Shown: positions 9,536 through 18,456, counted from the stretch's first letter. The stretch is 64,000 nt of DNA from Paenibacillus sp. HGH0039 (GCF_000411255.1 NZ_KE150413.1:844934-908933); one strand, 5' to 3'. The notes: generated from the letters alone by a model not told the origin. A program made the numbers and translations.

Positions 9536-10396
9536 ATGACGCCTGTTATCGACCCCCGAACTGAAATCGGATATGTGCATCTTAAAGTCGGCAGTCTGGC
9601 CCGGTCTCTTCCGTTTTACCAGGACGTGATCGGACTTAAACTGCTGAAACGGGACGGAACTTTCGCCGAACTGACGGCGGACGGCAAGAAGCCTCTCGTT
9701 ATTCTGGAAGAGATACCCGGCGCCGCTAAAGCACCGAAACGAGGCTATGCGGGTCTGTATCACTTCGCCATTCTGCTGCCCGGCCGCAAAGAGCTGGGGT
9801 TTGCGCTGCGCAGCCTGATCCGCAGCGGGATTGAGGTCGGCCAGGGGGATCATCTCGTGAGCGAAGCGCTCTATCTGGACGATCCGGACGGCAACGGCAT
9901 TGAAATTTATGCCGATCGCCCCCGGGAGACGTGGCGGAAGGACGCGAACGGCCATTACGTGATGGCGACCGATCCGGTGGACTGGGAAAGCCTGCTGGAG
10001 CTTGCCGGTGAGGAGCCGTGGGGCGGAATGCCTGCGGGAACTCAAATCGGTCACGTTCATTTCCATGTGAGCGATTTGCGGGCGGCGGAGGCGTTCTACT
10101 GCGGCCTGCTCGGCTTTGAGATCACGCTCCGCTTCGGACCGGCGGCTCTCTTCGTGGCGGCCGGAGGCTATCACCACCACATCGGGCTGAACACGTGGGC
10201 AGGCGCAGGGGCGCTGCCCGCACCCGCCAATGCCGCCGGAATCCGCTGGTTTACCGTCGTGCTTCCCGATAACGGCGAGCTGGAGCGGGTTCTGGCACGC
10301 CTCCGGGAAGGAAGCGTGGACGCCATATCCCGGGAAGACGGATGGCTCGTGACCGATCCTTCGGGAATCGGCGTGCTGCTGACGGTACGGGATTAG
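9536..10396 (+). CDS. Two-domain VOC-family dioxygenase, CatE-like catechol-2,3-dioxygenase
   Basis: A 286-residue protein of two vicinal-oxygen-chelate modules (about 8-125 and 160-285). Candidate metal ligands in the first module are H in GYVHLKV, H in GLYHFAI and E in GNGIEIYAD; the second module has GHVHFHV and a YHHHIGLN segment. The arrangement resembles Bacillus CatE/YfiE extradiol ring-cleavage enzymes, which detoxify catechols and quinones. ATG 9536 is preferred over an in-frame GTG/ATG upstream because AAGAAGGG lies just before it. It is a single-gene unit with a promoter wrapped in inverted repeats. Substrate is not proven by sequence; glyoxalase-like roles remain possible. Confidence 0.8.
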   Translation: MTPVIDPRTEIGYVHLKVGSLARSLPFYQDVIGLKLLKRDGTFAELTADGKKPLVILEEIPGAAKAPKRGYAGLYHFAILLPGRKELGFALRSLIRSGIEVGQGDHLVSEALYLDDPDGNGIEIYADRPRETWRKDANGHYVMATDPVDWESLLELAGEEPWGGMPAGTQIGHVHFHVSDLRAAEAFYCGLLGFEITLRFGPAALFVAAGGYHHHIGLNTWAGAGALPAPANAAGIRWFTVVLPDNGELERVLARLREGSVDAISREDGWLVTDPSGIGVLLTVRD

Positions 10397-10449
10397 CGGG
10401 AGCTGAATCTGCGGGCATCCGGCCCGCCGACCTATGAACAGGCAACAAA

Positions 10450-10497
10450 AAAATCACCCTGCCGGAACGATCCGGAAGGGTGATTTTTGCTTTTTTT
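10450..10497. terminator. Bidirectional terminator between the VOC gene and the channel gene
   Basis: AAATCACCCT pairs with AGGGTGATTT (plus an inner CCGGA/TCCGG), flanked by A and T runs on both sides, serving two convergent genes. Confidence 0.85.
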
Positions 10498-10502
10498 GCG
10501 TC

Positions 10503-11999
10503 TTACATCGAGATGTTATCGTGGTCCTTGCTGTTCTGTTTCTTATCCCAGAAGCGTTTGACGGCCGGAATGCTGCCGATACCGACGGAGATAATAAAGG
10601 CGGCGCCTAGAGCGACCATGACGACCATGTAACCGGACGTGATAATGACCGAACCCAGTCCGATTTCCGTCAGACCGATGACGACGGCCAGAACGATGAT
10701 AACCGGCTGGACGAACCCTTTGAGCGGGTTGCCCGGACGAATCATGCGCTCTGCGAAGCCGGCCAGGATAATGCCGATCAGAACGATGATGACGATCAGA
10801 ATAAATTTCGGCAGCATCACCATCAGAGCGGCGAATGTGGCGGAGATGAATTCCAGATCCAGCACGTTCGTGGATTCGACGAGGAAGAAGCCGAATACGA
10901 AGACGGCGATCAGAGTCGCGATCCATTTCGTGATAGGCAGAGCGGAAACGGATGCGGCCGGATTTACGCCGCCCGGCACGCCCATTTCGGCACCGGCATC
11001 GGCGGCTTTGCGGCGGAACATCGGCATCAGGCTGTTCAGCTTGCTGTCGATATCCATCGGCGAAAGCAGCGTAATGATGAGATTGCGGACGATTTTGGCC
11101 AGAATGTAGCCGATGTAGAGCAGGAACGCCGCAATGAGAATTTTCGGAATCCAGGCCATAACGAGATTCAGAATGCCTTGAGCCGGAACCTGGATGGATT
11201 CGATTTGCAGCAGGTTAAGCGCTTGTACCGCGATCGGGAACAGAATCAGGAAGTACACGATGCTGTAAACGAATTGGGATACGTTCATGCCTGCTCCGAT
11301 CCAGCGCTGAAGATTCAGCGAGGACGTGAGGGTGGAAGCCAGCTTGGCCACGAACTTGGCCACATAATGACCCAACACGATAAGCAGAATCGCACCTGCG
11401 AGCAAAGGCAGATAGCCGATGACCATATTGATGACCGCGCTGATCGGCACGGAAATGGCCGGAATCTGAAGCGAGGACAGAATGCTCGGCGCGAAGAGCA
11501 GGATCACGATGGCATAGGCGATGTTGCCGGCCACTTCGCGGTAATGCACCAGATTCGGCATTTTGCTTTTAATCGTATGAGAACCGAAGAATCCGGAAAC
11601 CACACTTTTCAGCATTGAGCCGAGAATATGAGCGACTGCCGCAAGCAGCGCCGCAGCCAGCAGGTGAGGTATGTAAGAAGTGATGATGGCGATGAAACCG
11701 ACGAACGGATTCAGCACATTCGTGAAATTCAGAAGTTCAAGCACGACGAGAAGTGTTACGAGAATGATGAAATACTTGACTACCTTGGACACAATCCGGC
11801 TGACGGAGCTGTCCGGCGGGAAAAATTTTCTTCCGCGGGCATCCACGTTCGCCTTTAGAAGTCCTTTATAGACGGCTTTCGAAGCAGCGCCTGCTATCCA
11901 TAAACCAATGATCAGAACAAGAACGGCCCCAATGAGCCTCCAAATGGAATTTCCATTCATCATGAGAAAGTTCCATTCGCCCCAATTCCTTACGTCCAT
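10503..11999 (-). CDS. Multi-pass membrane protein, mechanosensitive-channel-like with repeated TM helices
   Basis: A 498-residue integral membrane protein with about ten or more hydrophobic segments. Glycine-rich helices of the kind LxxIGLWIAG, LPLLAGAILLIVLGHYVAKFV and IPKILIAAFLLYIGYILAKIV recur three to four times, as in proteins with conserved TM-helix repeats (PF05552) annotated as mechanosensitive ion channel family or CmpX-like. The C terminus is a short lysine/aspartate-rich tail. The start is at the beginning of MDVRNWGEW, after AAAGGCGG. It is monocistronic and convergent with the VOC gene. Channel activity is a family inference. Confidence 0.7.
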   Translation of the reverse strand: MDVRNWGEWNFLMMNGNSIWRLIGAVLVLIIGLWIAGAASKAVYKGLLKANVDARGRKFFPPDSSVSRIVSKVVKYFIILVTLLVVLELLNFTNVLNPFVGFIAIITSYIPHLLAAALLAAVAHILGSMLKSVVSGFFGSHTIKSKMPNLVHYREVAGNIAYAIVILLFAPSILSSLQIPAISVPISAVINMVIGYLPLLAGAILLIVLGHYVAKFVAKLASTLTSSLNLQRWIGAGMNVSQFVYSIVYFLILFPIAVQALNLLQIESIQVPAQGILNLVMAWIPKILIAAFLLYIGYILAKIVRNLIITLLSPMDIDSKLNSLMPMFRRKAADAGAEMGVPGGVNPAASVSALPITKWIATLIAVFVFGFFLVESTNVLDLEFISATFAALMVMLPKFILIVIIVLIGIILAGFAERMIRPGNPLKGFVQPVIIVLAVVIGLTEIGLGSVIITSGYMVVMVALGAAFIISVGIGSIPAVKRFWDKKQNSKDHDNISM

Positions 12000-12213
12000 T
12001 CGATCATCCGCCTTTCTTTATTAGGTTGTGATGGGAGTTTATTTCCCACCCTATTTACCCGGCCCCCCGCAAGTTAAACCCTGTAAAAAACTAGGAATTA
12101 TGGCGTGCATAAAATTCGTCTTCCAGGGAAAACCTTACTTTGCAAAGATTGGAGAATGTTTAAACTCTTTTAAAATTGGACAAACTCTTATAGTAGGGGG
12201 AGGTATCGAACAA

Positions 12214-12915
12214 ATGTTGCCTGATTCAAGCAATCCGACCAAATGGTTCAGTATGGTTATGATGTTGAACATCGCTCTTGTCTTGTGCGGTCAAGATCAA
12301 ACAAGTCTGACAGGATTAACAGATACAGCGGCACTCGAGAAAAAAATCGCTCCCGCGATTTCGGGATTGACATCCCGCCAAACATCCGAAGCACCCGAGA
12401 AGCCGGCCCAGTCACAGAACGGAACCGCCGATGCTCAAGCGGCTTCCGGTCAGTCACGCAAAGTCAGCTACAAGCTGATGCCCGATTCCAGTCAGGATCT
12501 ATCCCGGTACAAGGCGGTAGAAGTGGTAGCGACCGGCTATTACTCGGGTATCGAATCGACCGGCAAAAATCCGGGGCATCCGGATTACGGCATCACCAAA
12601 TCCGGCATTAAGGTCAAACGGGACGAGCATTCCCTGTCGACGATCGCGGCGGACCCGAGAGTGTTCCCGATCGGAACGGTCCTTTATATACCGGGTTACG
12701 GATACGGAATCGTAGCCGATACGGGCGGGGCCATTAAAGGCAAAAAAATTGACCTTTATTATGAAACGAAAGACCAGATCTACAAAGAATGGGGCAAGAA
12801 AACAGTCAATGTCTTTGTCGTCAAAGAAGGTACAGGCAAAGTGACCCAGATGATCTGGAACCAGCTCGTACAGGAAATTTTCAAAAACAATCCTGTCGAT
12901 ACACCTGAAGCCTAA
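12214..12915 (+). CDS. Secreted 3D-domain protein, YuiC-like
   Basis: A 233-residue protein with an N-terminal hydrophobic segment (about 11-25) acting as signal or anchor, a 60-residue polar spacer, and a C-terminal 3D domain: VVATGYYSG, GITKSGIKV, TIAADPRVFPIGT and GYGIVADTGGAIKGKKIDLYY give the three conserved aspartates and the double-psi barrel layout shared with MltA-like lytic transglycosylases. Known YuiC-type proteins act on peptidoglycan. ATG 12214 is chosen because GGGGGAGG stands ten bases before it; the frame is open for 62 codons further upstream but that part looks non-coding. Confidence 0.82.
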   Translation: MLPDSSNPTKWFSMVMMLNIALVLCGQDQTSLTGLTDTAALEKKIAPAISGLTSRQTSEAPEKPAQSQNGTADAQAASGQSRKVSYKLMPDSSQDLSRYKAVEVVATGYYSGIESTGKNPGHPDYGITKSGIKVKRDEHSLSTIAADPRVFPIGTVLYIPGYGYGIVADTGGAIKGKKIDLYYETKDQIYKEWGKKTVNVFVVKEGTGKVTQMIWNQLVQEIFKNNPVDTPEA

Positions 12916-12957
12916 ACATTCACATATACCGCGCAAGAAGTAAGTACCGCACAAGAA

Positions 12958-12985
12958 GCGTCTGCGATTTCCGCAGGCGCTTTTT
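12958..12985 (+). terminator. Terminator after the 3D-domain gene
   Basis: GCGTCTGCG pairs with CGCAGGCGC over a five-base loop, followed by TTTTT. Confidence 0.85.
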
Positions 12986-13038
12986 CTCGGTCTCGGGACC
13001 GAGTAAGGAATCAACCCTTTGTCTCTTTTCAGAAAAGA
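12986..13038 (+). promoter_or_regulatory. Two palindromes in the liaFSR promoter region, candidate LiaR site
   Basis: CTCGGTC-TCGG-GACCGAG (12986-13003) is a perfect 7-base inverted repeat and TCTTTT-CAG-AAAAGA (13024-13038) a perfect 6-base one. Both lie between the preceding terminator and the liaF ribosome binding site. LiaR of Bacillus autoregulates its operon, so one of these may be its operator; this is inference. Confidence 0.35.
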
Positions 13039-13091
13039 TGGACAGAGGTACACTTAATTCAGGAAAACGAAATTCAACGGGGGAATAAGTC

Positions 13092-14117
13092 ATGAACGGT
13101 TCTATATGGGGAAGATTGGCGGGAGGCTTTATCCTGATTGCGCTCGGCCTGCTTTTTTTTCTGAAACAGCTCGGTTTTATCACCTTGAGCATCGGAGAGC
13201 TCATTTCGACCTTTTGGCCGCTGTTTCTGATATACGCGGGACTAATGAGCGTGCTCTTTAACAGGAGAAGGCAGGACGGGGCCTGGGGGCTTATCCTGGT
13301 TCTGATCGGAGGCATCTTCCAGCTCCGTAATCTCGGATGGGCTCCTTACTCGCTTGGAGAAATGTTTCAGTTTCTCATCCCGGTCGTGCTGATCATTTTC
13401 GGAATCAAAATGATTTTCGGCCGGAAAAGCTCCCACCGTCACGATTCGGAATACGGCGGAAGCCCGGAAGGGCATCGGCACGGGGACGGACACGGGCATT
13501 GGGGAAGCGAGTGGGAACGTAAACTGGAGGACAAATGGGAAGAAAAAGCGCGTAAATGGCAGGAGAAAATCTCCAGACGCGAGGCAAGACGCGCCAGGAG
13601 ATCCGACTGGAAGAACGACGGCGTTTATCCGGAAGCCGGTGAGGGAAGCGGGGAATCGGGTTATGCACCGCCTCCGCCTCCGGGGGGAGGTTCTTATCGA
13701 CCCGGGCCGGATTACCACTATGTGAACTCCTACGCCCCTCCCCAGAATAAGTCGGGTTTTATCGGGGATGTGTACTTGGGACAGGATTACTGGGAATTGA
13801 CGCCTCTTAACATCTCACACTTTATCGGCGACACCTCGCTGGATCTGACAAAAGCGAGTATCCCGATGGGAGAGACGCGGATCAACATCTCGGCATTTAT
13901 CGGAGATGTGAAGGTATTCATCCCGAACGATCTCGACGTGGAGATCAGCGTCACCACCTCATCTTTTATCGGCGATATGAATGTGCTGGAGCGGCGCGAG
14001 GATGGAATCATGCGCTCGATGAACTACCGGACGCCTTATTACCAGGAAGGCGCCAAAAAAATCAATCTTCACGTATCGATGTTCATCGGAGATATCGTCG
14101 TGAAGAAGATGGGTTAG
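13092..14117 (+). CDS. liaF: LiaF-like cell-envelope stress modulator with N-terminal LiaI-like membrane domain
   Basis: A 341-residue membrane protein. Four hydrophobic segments lie within residues 1-115, then a charged Arg/Lys/Glu-rich linker (about 117-185), a Pro/Gly-rich stretch, and a C-terminal beta-helix-like domain (DUF2154 type) in which the word FIGD recurs five times at regular spacing (FIGDVYLG, FIGDTSLD, FIGDVKVF, FIGDMNVL, FIGDIVVK). Known LiaF proteins keep the LiaS kinase inactive in the absence of lipid II-targeting antibiotics. It is followed after 12 bases by liaS. The FIGD ladder is visible; the inhibitory role is family knowledge. Confidence 0.85.
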   Translation: MNGSIWGRLAGGFILIALGLLFFLKQLGFITLSIGELISTFWPLFLIYAGLMSVLFNRRRQDGAWGLILVLIGGIFQLRNLGWAPYSLGEMFQFLIPVVLIIFGIKMIFGRKSSHRHDSEYGGSPEGHRHGDGHGHWGSEWERKLEDKWEEKARKWQEKISRREARRARRSDWKNDGVYPEAGEGSGESGYAPPPPPGGGSYRPGPDYHYVNSYAPPQNKSGFIGDVYLGQDYWELTPLNISHFIGDTSLDLTKASIPMGETRINISAFIGDVKVFIPNDLDVEISVTTSSFIGDMNVLERREDGIMRSMNYRTPYYQEGAKKINLHVSMFIGDIVVKKMG

Positions 14118-14129
14118 GAGGCCGGACGC

Positions 14130-15167
14130 ATGGTAAAGCTGTGGAGCATGAAATGGCAGCTCATGCTGTATTTCCTGGCCTCCAGCCTTCTGACCCTCGG
14201 CATCCTGGGCTTTTCGCAGCTCTATATGCCTTGGGAAACGGCAGGCGGCGGGTGGAAGTTCGGCCTGGCCGTTTTTGCCGTGCTGTTGGGGCAGGCGGTC
14301 GGTTTCGTGGCCTCCCGCTCCTTCCAGCGCAAGGTGGATGTGCTGCACATCGCCATGCTTCAGCTGGCGAAAGGCAACTTGAAGGATCGGATACAGATCG
14401 ATCCCATCGATTCTTTCCATCCCGTCTACAAATCGTTCAACGAGATGGCGGGGGCGCTTGAAGAGCGGACGCGGCTGCTGCAGGAAATGGGCGAGGAACG
14501 CTCCGTGATGGAGCGCGGCTCCGTCGAGACTGCGGTAGTCGAGGAGCGCCGGAGGCTGGCCCGGGATCTGCACGATACCGTCAGCCAGGAGCTCTTCGCG
14601 ATTCACATGTCGGCATCCTCTCTGCCGAAGGTGATCGGACACAATCCCGACGTCGCCAGCCAGCTGATGGAGCAGCTGATCCAGATGTCGCACCATGCCC
14701 AGAAGCAGATGCGGGGGCTCATTTCCCAGCTGCGGCCGATCGAGCTGGACGGCAGCACGCTGGAGCAGGCGCTGGAGAAATGGTTCCCGGAATACTGCCG
14801 GGCTCATGAGCTTCAAGGCCGCCTGGATGTAGAGACGGAACAGCCGATTTCCGAGGCGATCGAGCATCAGCTGTTCCTGATCATCCAGGAGGGGATGGCC
14901 AACGTCGTCAAGCATGCTTCCGCTACGGAAATCGAGCTGCAGCTGCATGACTCCGGGCGCCAATATGTGCTCCAACTGGCGGACAACGGAAAAGGCTTCG
15001 AGCGGAGCGCGATATCGTCCGCCTCCCACGGCTTGTCCACGATGCGCGAACGCGCGCAGAAGCTGGGCGGAGATGCCGAGGTCCTCAGCGGATCGGGCAG
15101 CGGGACGACAGTCCGTGTACGGATACCGAAATTTGTGAAAGAGCCGAAAGGGGAAGCTTCGTTGTGA
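14130..15167 (+). CDS. liaS: Sensor histidine kinase LiaS, NarL-system type
   Basis: A 345-residue membrane kinase with two transmembrane helices (about 9-32 and 45-62) and almost no extracytoplasmic loop, as is usual for intramembrane-sensing kinases of cell-wall stress. A HAMP segment follows, then HisKA_3 with H148 in RRLARDLHDTVSQEL and a C-terminal HATPase with NVVKHA and ADNGKGF. The stop codon overlaps the GTG start of liaR by four bases. It should phosphorylate LiaR when LiaF releases it. Confidence 0.9.
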   Translation: MVKLWSMKWQLMLYFLASSLLTLGILGFSQLYMPWETAGGGWKFGLAVFAVLLGQAVGFVASRSFQRKVDVLHIAMLQLAKGNLKDRIQIDPIDSFHPVYKSFNEMAGALEERTRLLQEMGEERSVMERGSVETAVVEERRRLARDLHDTVSQELFAIHMSASSLPKVIGHNPDVASQLMEQLIQMSHHAQKQMRGLISQLRPIELDGSTLEQALEKWFPEYCRAHELQGRLDVETEQPISEAIEHQLFLIIQEGMANVVKHASATEIELQLHDSGRQYVLQLADNGKGFERSAISSASHGLSTMRERAQKLGGDAEVLSGSGSGTTVRVRIPKFVKEPKGEASL

Positions 15168-15826
15168 AAGAACAAATAAAAGTGATGGTTGTGGACGACC
15201 ACGATATGGTGAGGGTCGGTCTGCGCACGTATATTATGCTCGATGAGGAGCTCAGCGTCGTGGAGGAAGCGTCGAACGGGGAAGAAGCGCTGCGCAAACT
15301 CGAAGCGCTGGACGCTGAACGTATTCCCGATGTGATTCTCATGGATCTGACCATGCCGGTTATGAACGGAATTGAGGCGACCCGGGAAATTACGCAGCGT
15401 TTTCCTTCTATTAAAATCATTATGCTGACCAGTTTCCTGGAAGAAGACAAGGTCGTCCAAGCGGTTGAAGCGGGCGCAATCTCTTATGTGCTCAAAACCA
15501 TCTCCTCGGAGCAGCTCGCCCATGCGGTCAAGGGAGCCGCCGCCGGCATGCCAGTTCTTAACCCCGAGGTCTCTCTGGCGCTGACCCGCGGGCTTAGGCA
15601 GCGGTCGGCGCAGACGGAAGACGAGGGGCTGACGGCGCGTGAGCGCGAGGTACTTTCCCTCATTTCGGACGGCAAATCGAACAAGGAAATCGCCGAGGCG
15701 CTGCATATCAGCATCAAGACCATGAAGACACACGTGAGCAACCTGCTCATGAAGTGTGAACTGGACGACCGCACCCAGCTGGCTATTTATGCTCACCGCA
15801 AGGGCTGGGCCGGTACCGGGGCTTAA
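15164..15826 (+). CDS. liaR: Response regulator LiaR, NarL/LuxR family
   Basis: A 220-residue regulator with a receiver domain (D61 in DVILMDLTMPVMNG; acidic pair at 11-12) and a C-terminal LuxR-type helix-turn-helix (LTAREREVLSLISDGKSNKE then THVSNLLMK). The GTG start overlaps the liaS stop (GTGA), so it is translationally coupled in a liaF-liaS-liaR operon. In Bacillus this regulator responds to bacitracin, nisin and other lipid II interference. No liaIH-like target genes are in the window; the LiaI-like part seems to be fused to LiaF. Confidence 0.92.
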   Translation: MKEQIKVMVVDDHDMVRVGLRTYIMLDEELSVVEEASNGEEALRKLEALDAERIPDVILMDLTMPVMNGIEATREITQRFPSIKIIMLTSFLEEDKVVQAVEAGAISYVLKTISSEQLAHAVKGAAAGMPVLNPEVSLALTRGLRQRSAQTEDEGLTAREREVLSLISDGKSNKEIAEALHISIKTMKTHVSNLLMKCELDDRTQLAIYAHRKGWAGTGA

Positions 15827-15845
15827 CGCGGACTTCTGCACAGCC

Positions 15846-15870
15846 GGACCGGAGACGGTTCCGGTGTTTT
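15846..15870 (+). terminator. Weak hairpin after liaR
   Basis: ACCGGA pairs with TCCGGT across a short loop and is followed by GTTTTGCC; a modest terminator for the lia operon. Confidence 0.45.
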
Positions 15871-15939
15871 GCCTTGTCCCGGCAGGATTTCCGGCGGGCC
15901 GAGGGGACTATGCGGCCGCCGGCCCGCCGGGCTGCGGCC

Positions 15940-16045
15940 CAGCCTCCTTGTCTGTCCCGGCCGTACTGCAAGGTCAGCCTCCATACCTGTCTCGATCGTA
16001 ATGCGAGGCCAGCCGTCTTGCCCGTCCCCCGGGCAGCGGCCCCGC
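15940..16045. repeat. Degenerate tandem repeat, 35-base period, in a G+C-rich gap
   Basis: Two full copies (15940-15974 and 15975-16009) start CAGCCTCC and agree at 26 of 35 positions; a third, more diverged copy starts CAGCCGTC at 16010. The whole gap from 15827 to 16178 has no convincing gene and is richer in G+C than its neighbours. Confidence 0.6.
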
Positions 16046-16178
16046 TCTCCTGTCCGGGCCGGACTGCGATGCCTGCACCCCTCCGCTTTTTCCAGCCGCT
16101 CATAAAAGAAGGCAGAAATACGCAACCTATTGCTGCGCGGGTTCATTTTAAACGGCGCGATGAAGAGGAGGTTGCCTT

Positions 16179-16592
16179 GTGAAAGCTTTGAATTCCTCAC
16201 TCCAGGAAACGGTAGAAGCGTTCGACAATGTCCGGGACTATTTGCACACGTTCGAGTTTACATTAGGCGGGAACTGGGAGTACGATCACGGTTCGTTCGA
16301 CCGTTATCTGGATGAGGCGCACAAAGTGTGGCTGCGTATCCCTTTTGAAGTGACGGAAGGGACTCTGGACGGCGATACGGACGAAACCGACGCGATGGTG
16401 AAAATCGGGGCGCCTTACGTGCTGAAGCACGTTTATAATGAAGGCAACGATCCCGAAGCCCATATGATGACGGTTTCCGCGTTGGTGAACCAGTTTCAGA
16501 CCCCGCTCGATCCGGACGCCGAGATCGAAACCGAGTGGATCGGTAAAGCGGAGAAACTTCTGCGGGATGTCGAACGGAAATGGCTGCACTGA
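16179..16592 (+). CDS. YugN-like family protein
   Basis: A 137-residue soluble protein matching the YugN-like family (PF08868): it opens with a helix, then GGNWEYDHGSFDRYLD, the strand VWLRIPFEV, DTDAMVKIG-like and APYVLKHVYNEG segments and a C-terminal WIGKAEKLLRDVE helix. The start is GTG at 16179, preceded by AGAGGAGG; no ATG start is available. The molecular function of the family is unknown. It is a single-gene unit ended by a hairpin at 16640. Confidence 0.85.
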   Translation: MKALNSSLQETVEAFDNVRDYLHTFEFTLGGNWEYDHGSFDRYLDEAHKVWLRIPFEVTEGTLDGDTDETDAMVKIGAPYVLKHVYNEGNDPEAHMMTVSALVNQFQTPLDPDAEIETEWIGKAEKLLRDVERKWLH

Positions 16593-16639
16593 GCGTTCCC
16601 CTCCATGTTTTTAGTTAAAAGGACCCAGATCGACACGAT

Positions 16640-16663
16640 GCCGGCCGGTGAGCCGGCTTTTTT
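16640..16663 (+). terminator. Terminator after the yugN-like gene
   Basis: GCCGGC-CGGTGA-GCCGGC followed by TTTTTT. Confidence 0.85.
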
Positions 16664-16682
16664 ACCTCCATTTTATTGAATT

Positions 16683-16717
16683 TTAAGGTTTGCTTAAGGA
16701 AGGAAGTCCATTATAAA
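16683..16717 (+). promoter_or_regulatory. htrA promoter with TTAAGG-N5-TTAAGG direct repeat
   Basis: A -35 TTGCTT (16690-16695) and -10 TATAAA (16712-16717) have a 16-base spacer. Two TTAAGG hexamers (16683-16688, 16694-16699), 11 bases apart, overlap the -35, a layout typical for activation by an OmpR-family regulator. The same word pair occurs at 5900-5916. Bacillus htrA genes are controlled by the OmpR-type CssRS system, which makes this plausible. Confidence 0.55.
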
Positions 16718-16821
16718 AGTACAGAGACGGTGAACAACACGAATTACAAAAAAGCCTTCATGTCAACCGTCCTTCGTTTTTTATACTCTTTTTCCTAACT
16801 TTTATAAATGGAGGAATTGCC

Positions 16822-18432
16822 ATGGATGATTATAAAAAAGAATTCGGCCCTGACCGCAGCAACGATTCGGATTTGAACCGCGACCGTGATCGCGAGCGTG
16901 AACTGGAAAGACGGGAGGCCAGCTACGAATCCGGATACGACTCCGGGCGCGAAGAAGCGGCGGCGCAGGAGAAACCTTCCTACTACTACTCTTACGGTCC
17001 CCACAAGACGGGCATGACCGAGGAAACGCACCACACCGAATCGGACACGACCGCCTACTCGAACCGCGAAGGTTCGGCGCCTGTGGAAGTGACGCCTCCG
17101 AAGCCGGTAAGGTCCTTCTCCTTCAGCAGAGACGGCGCCTCTAAGCCGGGCGGAGGCTGGAACGGCAGCGGACCCGCCAAGAAGCGCTCGTCCCTCCGCA
17201 GCGGATTTGCCGCTTTCCTGGCCGGTGCGGTCGTCGTGAGCACGCTCATGTTTGCGGCGGACAAAACGAACCTGTTCACCGGCAAACAGCCGATGACCCT
17301 GCCGGGCGCGCAGCCTAATTCTTCTCAGACGGTAGCGGCGGGCAGCGCAAGCAAAGTTTCGCTGGACTCGGCCCGTCCGGACAACATCGCCCAGATTTTC
17401 GCCCAGGCAAGTCCGGCAACCGTTAAGATCGAATCTTACGTCAAGACGAAAAGCAGCTCCCAGAAGAACCAGATGAACGATCCTTTTTACCGGTTCTTCT
17501 TCGGCGACCAGGGAGACTCCGGGAAGCAGGACAGCGGTTCGGGCAAAAGCGACGGCGCCCTTCAACTGGCAGGCAGCGGAACCGGCTTTATCTTCGAGAA
17601 AAGCGGCTACATTCTGACGAATGAGCATGTAATCGACGGAGCCGATGAAATCCGCGTCACCGTTCAGGGCTACGACAAGCCGTTCGTCGCCAAGCTTCTG
17701 GGCAACAGTTACGACCTTGACCTGGCCGCGATGAAAATCGAAGGCGACAAGGACTTCCCGATTCTGCCGATCGGTAAAGCGGACAGCCTGAACGTAGGAG
17801 ACTGGGTGGTCGCGATCGGCAACCCGTACGGATTCGACCATACGGTAACGGTCGGGGTGCTCAGCGCCAAGGAGCGTCCGATCACGATTCAGGATGAGCA
17901 GGGCACGCGCAACTACAAGCATCTGCTGCAGACGGACGCGTCCATTAACCCCGGGAACTCCGGCGGCCCGCTGCTCAATATGAACGGCGAAGTGATCGGG
18001 ATCAACACGGCCGTAAGCTCGCAGGCGCAGGGGATCGGGTTCGCTATTTCGGAAAGCACCTTCTCGACTGTTCTGGATAACCTGAAGAACAACGTGACGA
18101 TTCCGAAGGAAAAAGCTCCGTACATCGGCGTGAGCCTTCAGAACGTGGATAAAGAATGGGTCAGCGAGCTGAAGCTGCCGAACGCCGAAGGCGCAATTGT
18201 AGCCGAGGTTACGCGCAAGAGCCCGGCCTTCCAGGCAGGCATGCGCCCCTATGACGTCATCGTCGACGTGAACGATCAGAAAGTGACGAATTCACAGGAC
18301 GTGACGACCAAGATCCAGGCCCTGAAAGTGGGGGACAAAGCCAAAATCGGCGTGATGCGTGACGGCAAACGTGTCGAAATCAACGTCACCGTCGGAGACA
18401 AAAACGCAGCGGATACGACCGAGAAGAAGTAA
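16822..18432 (+). CDS. htrA: Membrane-anchored HtrA/DegP-type serine protease
   Basis: A 536-residue protein: a long charged cytoplasmic region (1-125), one membrane anchor (about 127-147), a trypsin-like domain with the triad H269 (LTNEHVIDG), D300 (YDLDLAAMKI) and S380 (NPGNSGGPLLN), and a C-terminal PDZ domain (about 430-525). This is the layout of Bacillus HtrA/HtrB, which degrade or refold misfolded secreted proteins outside the membrane. The cytoplasmic part is longer than in Bacillus and rich in Asp/Arg/Glu pairs. Its promoter carries an OmpR-type direct repeat, and an OmpR-type two-component system lies immediately downstream. Confidence 0.93.
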   Translation: MDDYKKEFGPDRSNDSDLNRDRDRERELERREASYESGYDSGREEAAAQEKPSYYYSYGPHKTGMTEETHHTESDTTAYSNREGSAPVEVTPPKPVRSFSFSRDGASKPGGGWNGSGPAKKRSSLRSGFAAFLAGAVVVSTLMFAADKTNLFTGKQPMTLPGAQPNSSQTVAAGSASKVSLDSARPDNIAQIFAQASPATVKIESYVKTKSSSQKNQMNDPFYRFFFGDQGDSGKQDSGSGKSDGALQLAGSGTGFIFEKSGYILTNEHVIDGADEIRVTVQGYDKPFVAKLLGNSYDLDLAAMKIEGDKDFPILPIGKADSLNVGDWVVAIGNPYGFDHTVTVGVLSAKERPITIQDEQGTRNYKHLLQTDASINPGNSGGPLLNMNGEVIGINTAVSSQAQGIGFAISESTFSTVLDNLKNNVTIPKEKAPYIGVSLQNVDKEWVSELKLPNAEGAIVAEVTRKSPAFQAGMRPYDVIVDVNDQKVTNSQDVTTKIQALKVGDKAKIGVMRDGKRVEINVTVGDKNAADTTEKK

Positions 18433-18456
18433 CGGTCGGACTGCCGCGCCATGCGG

